Shown: piece after piece, positions 49,312 to 57,075 of the stretch
How positions within the stretch are numbered: position 1 is the first letter of the stretch
Layout: every line of letters begins with the position of its first letter
Assembly: GCF_030656115.1 (NCBI RefSeq)
Contig: NZ_JAUSOO010000050.1
Location: 1 to 60,202 of the forward strand
Direction of reading: 5' to 3'
DNA length: 60,202 nucleotides
Source of the DNA: Hydrogenophaga sp.
GTDB lineage: Bacteria > Pseudomonadota > Gammaproteobacteria > Burkholderiales > Burkholderiaceae_C
The notes under the pieces: model-generated
The model's input: only the letters and a program-made list of their open reading frames with translations
Database searches by the model: none
Told to the model about the DNA's origin: nothing
Position numbers and translations under genes: made by a program

Positions 49312-50132
49312 ACATGCCCGCCACCGTCACCACGTCCACCACCCAGTTCCACCCCGGCACCGTCACGCTCGTCGGCGCCGGTCCGGGCGACCCGGAACTG
49401 CTCACCATCAAGGCGGCCCGCGCCATTCGCGCCGCCACCGTGCTGCTGGTGGACGACCTGGTCAGCGACGCGGTGCTGGAACACGCTTCACCCAAGGCCC
49501 GCATCGTGCACGTCGGCAAGCGCGGGGGCTGCAAGAGCACACCGCAGGCCTTCATTGAAAAGCTCATGATCATCGCCGCGCGCGAAGGCGAGGTGGTGGT
49601 AAGGCTCAAGGGCGGCGACCCTTTCATCTTCGGGCGCGGCGGTGAAGAGGTGGAACACCTGCGCGCGGCCGGTATCGAGGTGCAGGTGCTCAACGGCATC
49701 ACCGCCGGGCTGGCCGGGCTCACCTCGCTGGGCGTGCCGCTCACCCACCGCGAGCACGCGCACGGTGTGGTGTTCGTCACCGGCCACGCCAAACCCGGCG
49801 ACAGCGGCACCGACTGGCAAGCCCTGGCCGCTACCGCACGCGACGCCAAGCACACCCTGGTGATCTACATGGGCGTGTCCAGCGCGGCACACATTCAGGG
49901 CGAACTGCTCAGCGGCCTCCCGGGCAGCACCCCGCTGGCCATCATCCAGCACGCCAGCCTGCCGCATCAGCGCCACGCCGTGACCACGCTGGGCGCGCTG
50001 CGCACCACCATCGAGCGCGAGCAGCTGGGCAGCCCGGCCGTGATCGTGGTGGGCGACGTGGTGCGCGGCATTGCGGCGGTGGGTCAGCCCGAGGCCAGCA
50101 CCCTCACGGCCGAGGCACGCTACCGGGCTTGA
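49308..50132 (+). CDS. cobA: uroporphyrinogen-III C-methyltransferase
   Basis: A 274-residue SAM-dependent methyltransferase (SUMT) that makes precorrin-2, the precursor of siroheme. Signatures are VTLVGAGPGDPELLTIKAAR, VGKRGGCKSTPQAFIEKLM and VVVRLKGGDPFIFGRGGEEV. It is the single-domain CobA form, without the CysG dehydrogenase/ferrochelatase part. Its place at the end of the nitrate cluster fits a supply of siroheme for NirB. The ATG at 49308 overlaps the ybiB stop; the in-frame ATG at 49251 lies inside ybiB. Confidence 0.93.
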   Translation: MNMPATVTTSTTQFHPGTVTLVGAGPGDPELLTIKAARAIRAATVLLVDDLVSDAVLEHASPKARIVHVGKRGGCKSTPQAFIEKLMIIAAREGEVVVRLKGGDPFIFGRGGEEVEHLRAAGIEVQVLNGITAGLAGLTSLGVPLTHREHAHGVVFVTGHAKPGDSGTDWQALAATARDAKHTLVIYMGVSSAAHIQGELLSGLPGSTPLAIIQHASLPHQRHAVTTLGALRTTIEREQLGSPAVIVVGDVVRGIAAVGQPEASTLTAEARYRA

Positions 50133-50192
50133 GCCGCTGCGCGAGCGCGGCGGCGGGTTCTTGCAGCAGGCCGCCCGCATACACTGCGGCCC

Positions 50193-51395
50193 ATGGAAAA
50201 TTTTGATGCGGTGATCGTGGGCGCCGGTGCTGCCGGGTTGTTTTGTGCCGGCGTGGCGGGTCAGCGGGGTTTGAAGGTGCTGGTGCTGGACCACAGCGAG
50301 AAGGTGGCTGAAAAAATCCGCATTTCGGGCGGTGGCCGGGCCAACTTCACCAACCGCGACCTCGACCCGCACGCGCCCCACAAACACTTCATCAGCCTGA
50401 ACCCCCACTTCTGCCGTTCCGCGCTGTCGCGCTACACCCCGGCAGACTTTGTGGCGCTCATGCAGCGCCACCAGGTGCCGTTCCATGAAAAACACAAAGG
50501 CCAGCTGTTTTGCGACCGCTCCGCCGACGACCTGATCCAGATGCTGCTGCGCGAGTGCGAAGCCGGTGGCGTTCAACGCTGGCAGCCCAGCGGCGTGAAA
50601 GCCCTGCGCGTGGCGGGCGATGGCGGCTACCAGATCGACACCGAGCGCGGCACCGTGACCAGCCGGTCTGTGGTGATCGCCACCGGCGGCCTGTCCATTC
50701 CCAAGATTGGCGCCACCGACTTCGGCTACCGCGTGGCCCAACAGTTTGGCCTGCGCCTGGTGGAGCCGCGCCCCGGCCTGGTACCACTCACTTTTGATGC
50801 GCAAGCCTGGGCGCCGTATGCGCAGTTGTCCGGTCTGTCGCTGCCGGTCCACATTGAAACCGGCGACAAGAAAAACCGCATGGCATTTGCCGAAGACCTG
50901 CTGCTCACCCACCGAGGGCTGTCAGGCCCCGCCGTGCTGCAAATTTCAAGCTACTGGCGCGAGGGCACACCCATCCGCCTCAACCTGGCTCCTGAAACCG
51001 ACCTGCCAGCGGCCTTGGCGCGCGCCAAGGCCACGTCGCGCAAGCTCATTGCCAACGAACTGGCCACCCTGGTGCCCAGCCGCCTCGCCGACGCCTGGGT
51101 GGCGCAAGACGCCGACTGGCAGCGCCCCGTCTGCGACGCCACCGACAAGGCGCTGACCCGCCTGGCAGAGCGCCTCTCGCGCTGGGAACTCACCCCCACG
51201 GGAACCGAAGGCTACAAAAAAGCCGAAGTCACGCTCGGTGGCGTGGACACGCGCGACCTGTCTTCGCAAACCATGGAATCCAAACAACCGGGGCTGTATT
51301 TCATTGGCGAGGTGATGGACGTAACCGGTTGGCTAGGCGGCTACAACTTCCAATGGGCCTGGGCCAGCGCGCACGCCTGCGCGATGGCGCTGTAA
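50193..51395 (+). CDS. NAD(P)/FAD-dependent oxidoreductase, YhiN/HI0933 family
   Basis: A 400-residue flavoprotein of the HI0933/YhiN family. The N-terminal dinucleotide fold is DAVIVGAGAAGLFCAGVAGQ, followed by the family mark EKIRISGGGRANFTNRD. Further motifs are VVIATGGLSIPKIGATDFGY and, near the end, GLYFIGEVMDVTGWLGGYNF with QWAWASAHACA. The physiological reaction is not established. It begins 60 bases after cobA on the same strand and is the last ordinary gene before the accessory island. Confidence 0.92.
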   Translation: MENFDAVIVGAGAAGLFCAGVAGQRGLKVLVLDHSEKVAEKIRISGGGRANFTNRDLDPHAPHKHFISLNPHFCRSALSRYTPADFVALMQRHQVPFHEKHKGQLFCDRSADDLIQMLLRECEAGGVQRWQPSGVKALRVAGDGGYQIDTERGTVTSRSVVIATGGLSIPKIGATDFGYRVAQQFGLRLVEPRPGLVPLTFDAQAWAPYAQLSGLSLPVHIETGDKKNRMAFAEDLLLTHRGLSGPAVLQISSYWREGTPIRLNLAPETDLPAALARAKATSRKLIANELATLVPSRLADAWVAQDADWQRPVCDATDKALTRLAERLSRWELTPTGTEGYKKAEVTLGGVDTRDLSSQTMESKQPGLYFIGEVMDVTGWLGGYNFQWAWASAHACAMAL

Positions 51396-51419
51396 GCGTT
51401 TTTTTGAGGGAGGAAAACC

Positions 51420-52337
51420 ATGAGCTATGTGCATTTTCTGGACGTGTTCAACGCCAAGGCAAGCCTGTGGGAACAGGCGACTCAGGCGGTTCAGCTCAAG
51501 AACGGTTTCATGGAGTCGGCCCGCCACGCCATGGCAGACGCCCATGCCGCGTTGCAATTGAGCATGACCCTGCCCACGCGCACCTTTGATGAATTGCTGG
51601 TCATGGCCAATAAGAAAGGGCTATTTGGCAATGCTGCGTACACGGATGTGATGACGCAAGCGCAGCAGGAGATGAAGGCAAGGCTGGACTTGTCTCAAAT
51701 GAAGAATATTGGCTGCTTTGTTGCAGGGACTTTGGTGCATACCAGGGAGGGGCTCAAGCCGATTGAACAAATTCAGGTCGGTGATTGGGTGTTGTCAAAA
51801 CCCGAATTTGGGGAGGGTGAGCAGGCTTACAAGCTCGTGACCAAGACAGTTTCTTTTGATGAGAAAGAGGTATGGACAATTGCAATTTCTGAAAAAGATG
51901 TCACAGATCCTAGTGTTGAAACCTTCTACCATAGTAAGGAGTGCACTCGAATCGTTGCTACTCCGAATCATCCGTTTTGGGTGGTTGGTAAAGGCTGGAC
52001 CGCGCTTAGAGATGTGAGTCTTTATGATCGGTTGTTGTTAGAAAATGGACGAATCGCCATTATCTATCAACATATGAATCTTCACAGATACAAGTCCTCA
52101 AAGAATATTGCGTATTGTGGTACCGGTTCGGGCATGAACGAAGGATATTTGTTTGATTTTTCGTTGGAATCTCATGTGGAGTTTTGTGTTCCCGAGGAAA
52201 CTGTTCCAGAGCCAATTGAGGTTGACTTTTATAACCCTCAAACTTACTTTTATACGACTGTTTATAACTTTGAGGTAGAAGATTTCCATACCTATTACGT
52301 AGGAACCAAAGGCGTTTGGGTGCACGACACCAATTGA
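51420..52337 (+). CDS. Hint-domain protein, possible toxin carrier without toxin
   Basis: A 305-residue protein. Residues 1-98 have no recognised fold and begin with MSYVHFLDVF, shared with the gene at 53930. From Cys99 a Hint (intein-like autoprocessing) domain runs to the end: CFVAGTLVHTREGLKPIEQI and QVGDWVLSKPE, the TPNHPFWVV block, and the last part VYNFEVEDFHTYYVGTKGVW ending VHDTN. In polymorphic toxins a toxin domain follows this point and is released by Hint cleavage; here the protein stops at once. From about 51.7 kb the DNA is clearly richer in A and T than its neighbours. GGAGG lies 7 bases before the ATG. Confidence 0.75.
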   Translation: MSYVHFLDVFNAKASLWEQATQAVQLKNGFMESARHAMADAHAALQLSMTLPTRTFDELLVMANKKGLFGNAAYTDVMTQAQQEMKARLDLSQMKNIGCFVAGTLVHTREGLKPIEQIQVGDWVLSKPEFGEGEQAYKLVTKTVSFDEKEVWTIAISEKDVTDPSVETFYHSKECTRIVATPNHPFWVVGKGWTALRDVSLYDRLLLENGRIAIIYQHMNLHRYKSSKNIAYCGTGSGMNEGYLFDFSLESHVEFCVPEETVPEPIEVDFYNPQTYFYTTVYNFEVEDFHTYYVGTKGVWVHDTN

Positions 52338-52400
52338 ATTGCGCTGAAATGTTCGAATCAATCTTAGCACCTACCGTCCATCGAACCTAATGAATGCCTT

Positions 52401-53039
52401 ATGAACCCCATTCAGCATGCTCGCGTGTCTGCCCGTCGTTGGGGTGGTGTGCCTGATGATTATGTGGCGATTCATGCCCTGATTGACAGTACCAAAATGC
52501 TGTGTACTGATAATCGGCATCGTATTTTGCACACCTTTTGGGCGGTGCAAGAAGTGGTCATTCCAGTGTTTGGGCACACCATGCACAACAGCGCCGGGCG
52601 CGAGGTGGACATCAAAGACATCTGCGAAAAAGACCATTTGCTGCCCGATTTTCAGCATCGCTTTATTCCCACGCTGAGCGATTTTGTGGCGGCGATGGAC
52701 GACATTCCCACCAAGGGCCTGGTCCAGCGCGTCGAGCGGTTTCATGCCGATGTGGTGCAAGACGCGGCGATGTCGGCGCGGCTGTTGTCGCCCTTGGCGG
52801 CCACGGGGCGCTTGGCCTCCTTGCTCATCACCCACAACAGTTGGTTTGTCCACACCATCTTGCCCATGATGGGGCACCATCGCCCTGCGCTGATGAACTT
52901 GATGCCGCCGAGTTGCGTCTTCGATGCCATGCGGTTTGAACTGTGGATGGACAATGGCTCCGATCTGCCACCCAGCGCCCGAAGACTGCCGTCCGCTGCA
53001 CCCAATACTTTGGTTTCCCCCGTGTCATTACGTGCTTAA
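52401..53039 (+). CDS. DUF6915-like protein with extra C-terminal domain
   Basis: A 212-residue protein. The first 100 residues follow the pattern I recall for DUF6915 (an N-terminal His, ARRWGGVPDDYVAIHALIDS, the RHR motif, SAGREVDIKDICEKDHLLPD and IPTLSDFVAAM). The remainder (about 101-212) is not recognised. The gene is in the same frame as the Hint gene, separated by 63 bases that contain two in-frame stops. A cargo or immunity role with the Hint protein is only suggested by position. Confidence 0.6.
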   Translation: MNPIQHARVSARRWGGVPDDYVAIHALIDSTKMLCTDNRHRILHTFWAVQEVVIPVFGHTMHNSAGREVDIKDICEKDHLLPDFQHRFIPTLSDFVAAMDDIPTKGLVQRVERFHADVVQDAAMSARLLSPLAATGRLASLLITHNSWFVHTILPMMGHHRPALMNLMPPSCVFDAMRFELWMDNGSDLPPSARRLPSAAPNTLVSPVSLRA

Positions 53040-53062
53040 ATATTTTTCCGAAAGGTATTGCG

Positions 53063-53797
53063 ATGTCTGTTTTTGTAATTAGACACTTTGATTTCGCCTA
53101 CAACGACGAATGGTACATGAAAGATGGAGAGTTAGGACGAATCAAAGCTGTTTTTGACAATAGAGCCAGCGCCGAAGCCGAACTTCAAAGGCTGGTGGTT
53201 AAATTCATGCGGGCTGAAGAATTGTCAGGCCATGAAGTTTTTTGTGAACCAGAAGAAGAATTGATGGGCAAGCTCAATGCCTTTTGCTTGGAACGCTGTG
53301 GTGAAGCATTAACCGACGAGTACGGTGACGCCTACCAAATACCTTCAGGCTTGAATGATACCGATGTATTCGAGTTGGCCAAGTTGGCTGACTTTATGTC
53401 CTATCAAGTGGTAGAAGTTCCTGATGGCGGAGGATTTGTGGCCCTGTGGTTGCCTGCAGAAGAGCGATATGTGGGTAGTTACGATACTGAAATGATCTAT
53501 CACCCATCTTCAGAACCCTTCATGAGCGATCTGCCTGATCAACTTTATGAAGCTTTTCCAGTCGAATGGTGTGGTGGCTACGAAGACATCAGCCACAGCC
53601 CGTTGCTGTTGCGCCAATTGATCGCTTCACAGCCGGAATACTTTTCATACGACGAAGCAGAACAGCGGTTATCCCTTAAGAAAAGTACATGGCAACTTCC
53701 GGGCGCACAGGTCTTTGCTCTGAATGCCTTGCTGAAAACCCCTGTGTTTGAGGTGCGCCAGTTGAGCGTGGAGGAATTGGTAGAAATGGGTGCTTAA
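53063..53797 (+). CDS. hypothetical acidic protein
   Basis: A 244-residue protein that I do not recognise. It starts MSVFVIRHFDFAYNDEWYMK after AAAGG, 23 bases after the previous stop; an open frame extending to 52943 overlaps the previous gene and is not needed. It is acidic and rich in aromatic residues, with no signal peptide or membrane segment. Its middle part has DEYGDAYQIPSGLNDTDVFE and LADFMSYQVVEVPDGGGFVA. Small acidic proteins beside toxin-like genes are often immunity proteins; this is a guess from context. Confidence 0.65.
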   Translation: MSVFVIRHFDFAYNDEWYMKDGELGRIKAVFDNRASAEAELQRLVVKFMRAEELSGHEVFCEPEEELMGKLNAFCLERCGEALTDEYGDAYQIPSGLNDTDVFELAKLADFMSYQVVEVPDGGGFVALWLPAEERYVGSYDTEMIYHPSSEPFMSDLPDQLYEAFPVEWCGGYEDISHSPLLLRQLIASQPEYFSYDEAEQRLSLKKSTWQLPGAQVFALNALLKTPVFEVRQLSVEELVEMGA

Positions 53798-53929
53798 ACG
53801 CTTGGGCATCAAGCGCTGGATGGGTCATTGCAAAAGTGCCTGCCCGAAAATGCGCCGCTGGTAGCCCAACAGTGCCGAAGGTACGCCTAATGGACCCTCT
53901 CGGCTCCACACATCAAAAGGAGGAACCCC

Positions 53930-55186
53930 ATGAGCTATGTGCATTTTCTGGACGTGTTCGACCCGGCGGGCCTGCCCGCCGGTCTGTCAGACCGCGAAGC
54001 GGCCGAACAGGCGCGCCAAAAACGGCTGACCGAGCCCAGCCCGCGCCTGCTGGCGCTGCTCACCCGCATCCGCCAGCAGCCCCCGGACATCACCGTCAAC
54101 GTGGTGGGTGGCCAGGACCAGCAGCCGGTGGAATGGGTGGCGGGCAACCCGCCTCGGGTGCAGGGCAAAGGGGCCCACTGTGCGTTGTGGACGCTGGTGC
54201 TGCCGGTGGACGACGATTTTGAAGCCTTGCAAGAGGCGGTGCCGCTGCTGCAAGCCCTGGCCTTGGCGCGGGGCTTGCGGGTGTACGACGCGGCGGCGGA
54301 GGCGTTTTCGCAGCCTGCACCCAAGCCCGAGCCGGTTGCCGGGCCTGTGGTCGATGGCAAAGAACTGCCAGGCCCCAGCGACATTCTGATCTTGCAGCCC
54401 CTGGCTTTTTTCACCACCTTGGACGAAGTCCTGCAACGCCAGCCCGGGATGGACATCTACCAGGTGGTACGCGGTTTTCTGCGCGAGCCCAAGGAATACC
54501 GTTACGGTTGCGCTGACACGGGGCGCCTGTTGACGCGGCTGCTGCAGACATATCCCTTTGAAACCCACGGGCACAGCGTCTGGGGCGGCCGCCATCCGCA
54601 GCATGAGCCGCTGTTTCGCAATGAGGGCGTGCGCCTGATCCGTGTGGCACCCGAACAGTTGGAGGCGGTGCTGCGGCAACTGCTGCCCCTGGCGCGAGAG
54701 TTGTTTCTGTCGGTGGCCGTGCCCGGGTTGAACCTTTACGTGGACCGCAGAGGCGATCCCAAAGATTTCAAGGCGCATCCCTTGGCGCTGCTGGAGACAC
54801 TGGACCCGCAGTGGCGCGAACACCGCATGCCGCAAGACAAAGTGGACGCGCTGTTTCAGCAGGCGCTGTCCAAGGTCTTGCACCCCCATGGGTTTCGCGT
54901 GCTGGACGAAAAAGGGGCCTATGTTTTTGCGTTTTGGCGGCCATTGCGCATGGGCGGTGGCAGGCAGGTGATCAGCTATGGGAGGGGGGGGCTGAGAGTC
55001 GAAGTACAAAGTGAACGCTACTTGGGCGTGGAACTAGCGGTCTTTCCGACAGCTGGATGGAGCTCAGCAGCCGTTGCCAAGTTGACGCTGTCTGCGGAGC
55101 GCCAACGCGACAATGCCGATTGGGATACCTACCCGGGCCAGGGGGGGGGGGGTGGCCTCGCCGGAACACATCCTCTGGGCCGTTGA
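53930..55186 (+). CDS. protein with MSYVHFLDVF module, frame broken at a G12 tract
   Basis: The frame gives 418 residues, starting after GGAGG with MSYVHFLDVFDPAG. The first 30 coding bases are identical to those of the Hint gene at 51420. No known domain was recognised; clear stretches are SDILILQPLAFFTTLDEVLQ, PKEYRYGCADTGRLLTRLLQ and HGFRVLDEKGAYVFAFWRPL. At 55141-55152 there are 12 Gs, after which the frame runs only to GGGGGLAGTHPLGR. Removing one G (or adding two) would join it to the frame that continues to 55589, giving 552 residues. This may be phase variation, a real mutation or a sequencing error. Confidence 0.65.
   Translation: MSYVHFLDVFDPAGLPAGLSDREAAEQARQKRLTEPSPRLLALLTRIRQQPPDITVNVVGGQDQQPVEWVAGNPPRVQGKGAHCALWTLVLPVDDDFEALQEAVPLLQALALARGLRVYDAAAEAFSQPAPKPEPVAGPVVDGKELPGPSDILILQPLAFFTTLDEVLQRQPGMDIYQVVRGFLREPKEYRYGCADTGRLLTRLLQTYPFETHGHSVWGGRHPQHEPLFRNEGVRLIRVAPEQLEAVLRQLLPLARELFLSVAVPGLNLYVDRRGDPKDFKAHPLALLETLDPQWREHRMPQDKVDALFQQALSKVLHPHGFRVLDEKGAYVFAFWRPLRMGGGRQVISYGRGGLRVEVQSERYLGVELAVFPTAGWSSAAVAKLTLSAERQRDNADWDTYPGQGGGGGLAGTHPLGR
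55141..55152. repeat. 12-G homopolymer tract inside a coding region
   Basis: Twelve consecutive Gs lie exactly where the reading frame of the 53930 gene switches. A second, shorter run of eight Gs is at about 54984-54991 in the same gene. Such tracts are prone to slippage during replication and also to sequencing error. Confidence 0.9.
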
Positions 55187-55589
55187 AGACATTCAACGCT
55201 TGATCCTTCCAAAATTGGATGCTCTGCAAACGGCCGAAGATCTGTGGAAACAGCGTTGCCCGCCAGTTGAGTACGAAGGGGGTTTTCCGGGGTTGGCGGA
55301 CTTGGCGCGCGCCGTGGCTTGGTTCGGGTCCGTGAACATGCACATGGATGTCATGAGCGATTGGCTCTATGCGGCACGGGTGTTACCTGAGGAAGACTAC
55401 GAGCAATTGCTCGGCGCTTGGGAGTTGGCTTCGCGCAAGGAGGTCACCGCCGATGTGATCAAACCCCCTCAAACCGAGCGCGACCTTCCAGGCATACGCG
55501 AGAGACGTGAGCTGTCCGCCCAGAACGTTTCGAAGTACGCAGCCGTTTTAAGGGCGTTGCCGAGAACACCCTGGGATGGGCCTTTGTGA
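55153..55589 (+). pseudogene. 3' part of the 53930 gene, out of frame after the G12 tract
   Basis: In the +1 frame the sequence after the G tract reads VASPEHILWAVEDIQRLILP, then FPGLADLARAVAWFGSVNMH and LLGAWELASRKEVTADVIKP, ending TPWDGPL. It has no ribosome binding site of its own. An ATG at 55113 exists, but the residues it adds are the shadow of the upstream frame. It is most simply the C-terminal 145 residues of a single 552-residue protein. Confidence 0.65.
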
Positions 55590-55611
55590 TCGATTGGAGA
55601 GACGGGAGCTT

Positions 55612-55951
55612 ATGAAAATGAAGGTGAAGAAACACGCTTGGTTCGGTTCTGCTGGCTTCGTGGCCAAGACGCGACCATCTTTGGGTGTCTTGGGAACCTG
55701 GTTGGCGCTAGGGCCTTGCGTGGGCCAACACAGATGCGGCCGGGACGGCCTCCACCGTGCCGGACCTGTCGGGCGTGGGGCGCGTGCTGGGCATGATGCT
55801 GTTTGCCTACCTGGCGCTCAAGTGGTTCAACCACAGACAAGACCACGATGCCGACGGGTCGCGCGGGTTTCTGGGGCTGCCGGTCAAGCCTTGGGTGGTG
55901 TGGCTGGTGGTGATCGGTGGCCTGGCGCTGCTGATGGTGCGCTCGGGCTGA
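55612..55951 (+). pseudogene. small exported/membrane protein with a frameshift
   Basis: The start is clear (GGGAG before ATG) and encodes MKMKVKKHAWFGSAGF and a hydrophobic stretch LGVLGTWLALG. At GGG (55711-55713) the frame fails. With one G fewer it continues as LAWANTDAAGTASTVPDLSG, VGRVLGMMLFAYLALKWFNH and PWVVWLVVIGGLALLMVRSG, a sensible protein with a signal-like N-terminus and two membrane helices. An ORF from 55757 covers only the second half. It begins 22 bases after the end of the previous gene. Function unknown. Confidence 0.6.
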
Positions 55952-56015
55952 TGGCATGGGGACCGCATACACGTCAGACAACGCCTGTGTCTGCCCGCAC
56001 AGTGCCTGCATGCCC

Positions 56016-56043
56016 TTGTCGGACTGGCGCGAGACGCTATAAT
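56016..56043 (+). promoter_or_regulatory. sigma-70 promoter of rpsU
   Basis: TTGTCG (56016-56021) and a perfect TATAAT (56038-56043) are separated by 16 bases. They lie about 130 bases before rpsU with nothing else between. Confidence 0.75.
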
Positions 56044-56169
56044 CTGCGGCTTTGCTGGCAAAACCCCGTCGGCCCATACTAGTTAACAGGCGGGGAACTT
56101 TGCAGAAATGACGGCTGGGCCCGATCTCCCGGTCATCCTCTTTTTGCGCATTCTGGAATTTCCTCTTCA

Positions 56170-56382
56170 ATGACGACCATCCGTGTAAAAGACAACGAAC
56201 CCTTCGACGTCGCTCTGCGCCGCTTCAAACGCACCATCGAAAAACTGGGCCTGCTGACCGATCTGCGCGCCCGCGAGTTCTACGAGAAGCCCACCGCCGA
56301 GCGCAAGCGCAAGAAGGCTGCAGCCGTCAAGCGCAACTACAAGCGCATCCGCGCCATGCAGTTGCCTAAAAAGCTGTACTGA
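56170..56382 (+). CDS. rpsU: 30S ribosomal protein S21
   Basis: A 70-residue small-subunit protein needed for initiation. The sequence [20 protein letters not shown] is diagnostic, followed by the basic tail [18 protein letters not shown]. It has its own promoter and terminator and is followed by the yqeY-like gene, a common pairing. Confidence 0.97.
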   Translation: MTTIRVKDNEPFDVALRRFKRTIEKLGLLTDLRAREFYEKPTAERKRKKAAAVKRNYKRIRAMQLPKKLY

Positions 56383-56419
56383 AATGGCTGTGCTGCCCGG
56401 GGCAACCCGGCAGCCACCC

Positions 56420-56456
56420 AAAAAGCCCGCCAGAGGACGCTCGTGCGGGCTTTTTT
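56420..56456 (+). terminator. rho-independent terminator of rpsU
   Basis: AAAAAGCCCGC pairs with GCGGGCTTTTTT around a 14-base loop, 37 bases after the rpsU stop. Confidence 0.9.
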
Positions 56457-56501
56457 GTTTTTCACCGTCTCTCTTCATCCACCGCACACCGGAGCAATGC
56501 C

Positions 56502-56963
56502 ATGAGCCTCAAAGAACGCATCACCGAAGACATGAAAGCCGCCATGCGCGCCAAAGACAGCGAGCGCCTGGGCACCATTCGCCTGCTGACCGCAGCTATG
56601 AAGCAAAAAGAGGTGGACGAGCGCGTGGAACTGACCGACGCGCTGGTGGTCGCCATCGTGGACAAGCTGATCAAACAGCGCAAAGACAGCATTGAAGCCT
56701 TTACCAAGGCCGAGCGCATGGACCTGGCCGACAAGGAAACGGCCGAGTTGAAGGTGCTGCAGGCTTACCTGCCCGCGCGCCTATCGGCCGACGAGGTGCT
56801 GACCGAAGTGAAGGCCATCGTGGCTGCTCTGAGCGCCGAACTCGGTCGACCCGCAGGCCCTGGCGACATGGGCAAGGTGATGGGTGCCGTCAAGGCTCAG
56901 CTGGCGGGCAAGGCCGACATGGGCGCTGTATCGGCTGCCGTGAAGACCGCGCTGGCGGGCTGA
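56502..56963 (+). CDS. GatB/YqeY domain protein
   Basis: A 153-residue YqeY-type protein with two helical domains: SLKERITEDMKAAMRAKDSE and ELKVLQAYLPARLSADEVLT, ending in the GMGKVM-like MGKVMGAVKAQLAGKADMGA. The fold is shared with the tail of GatB, which binds tRNA, but the function of free-standing YqeY is not settled. It usually sits between rpsU and dnaG; dnaG is not found here. Confidence 0.93.
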   Translation: MSLKERITEDMKAAMRAKDSERLGTIRLLTAAMKQKEVDERVELTDALVVAIVDKLIKQRKDSIEAFTKAERMDLADKETAELKVLQAYLPARLSADEVLTEVKAIVAALSAELGRPAGPGDMGKVMGAVKAQLAGKADMGAVSAAVKTALAG

Positions 56964-57075
56964 CCCCACCGGGTGCAGAGCGCGCCCTTCCAAATCTTCA
57001 ACACATTCTCAGGGAAGACCCCCTGGCGCAGTCCGCGTCCAGTTCCTACATTGGCGCCACCACCACAAGGCGCCC

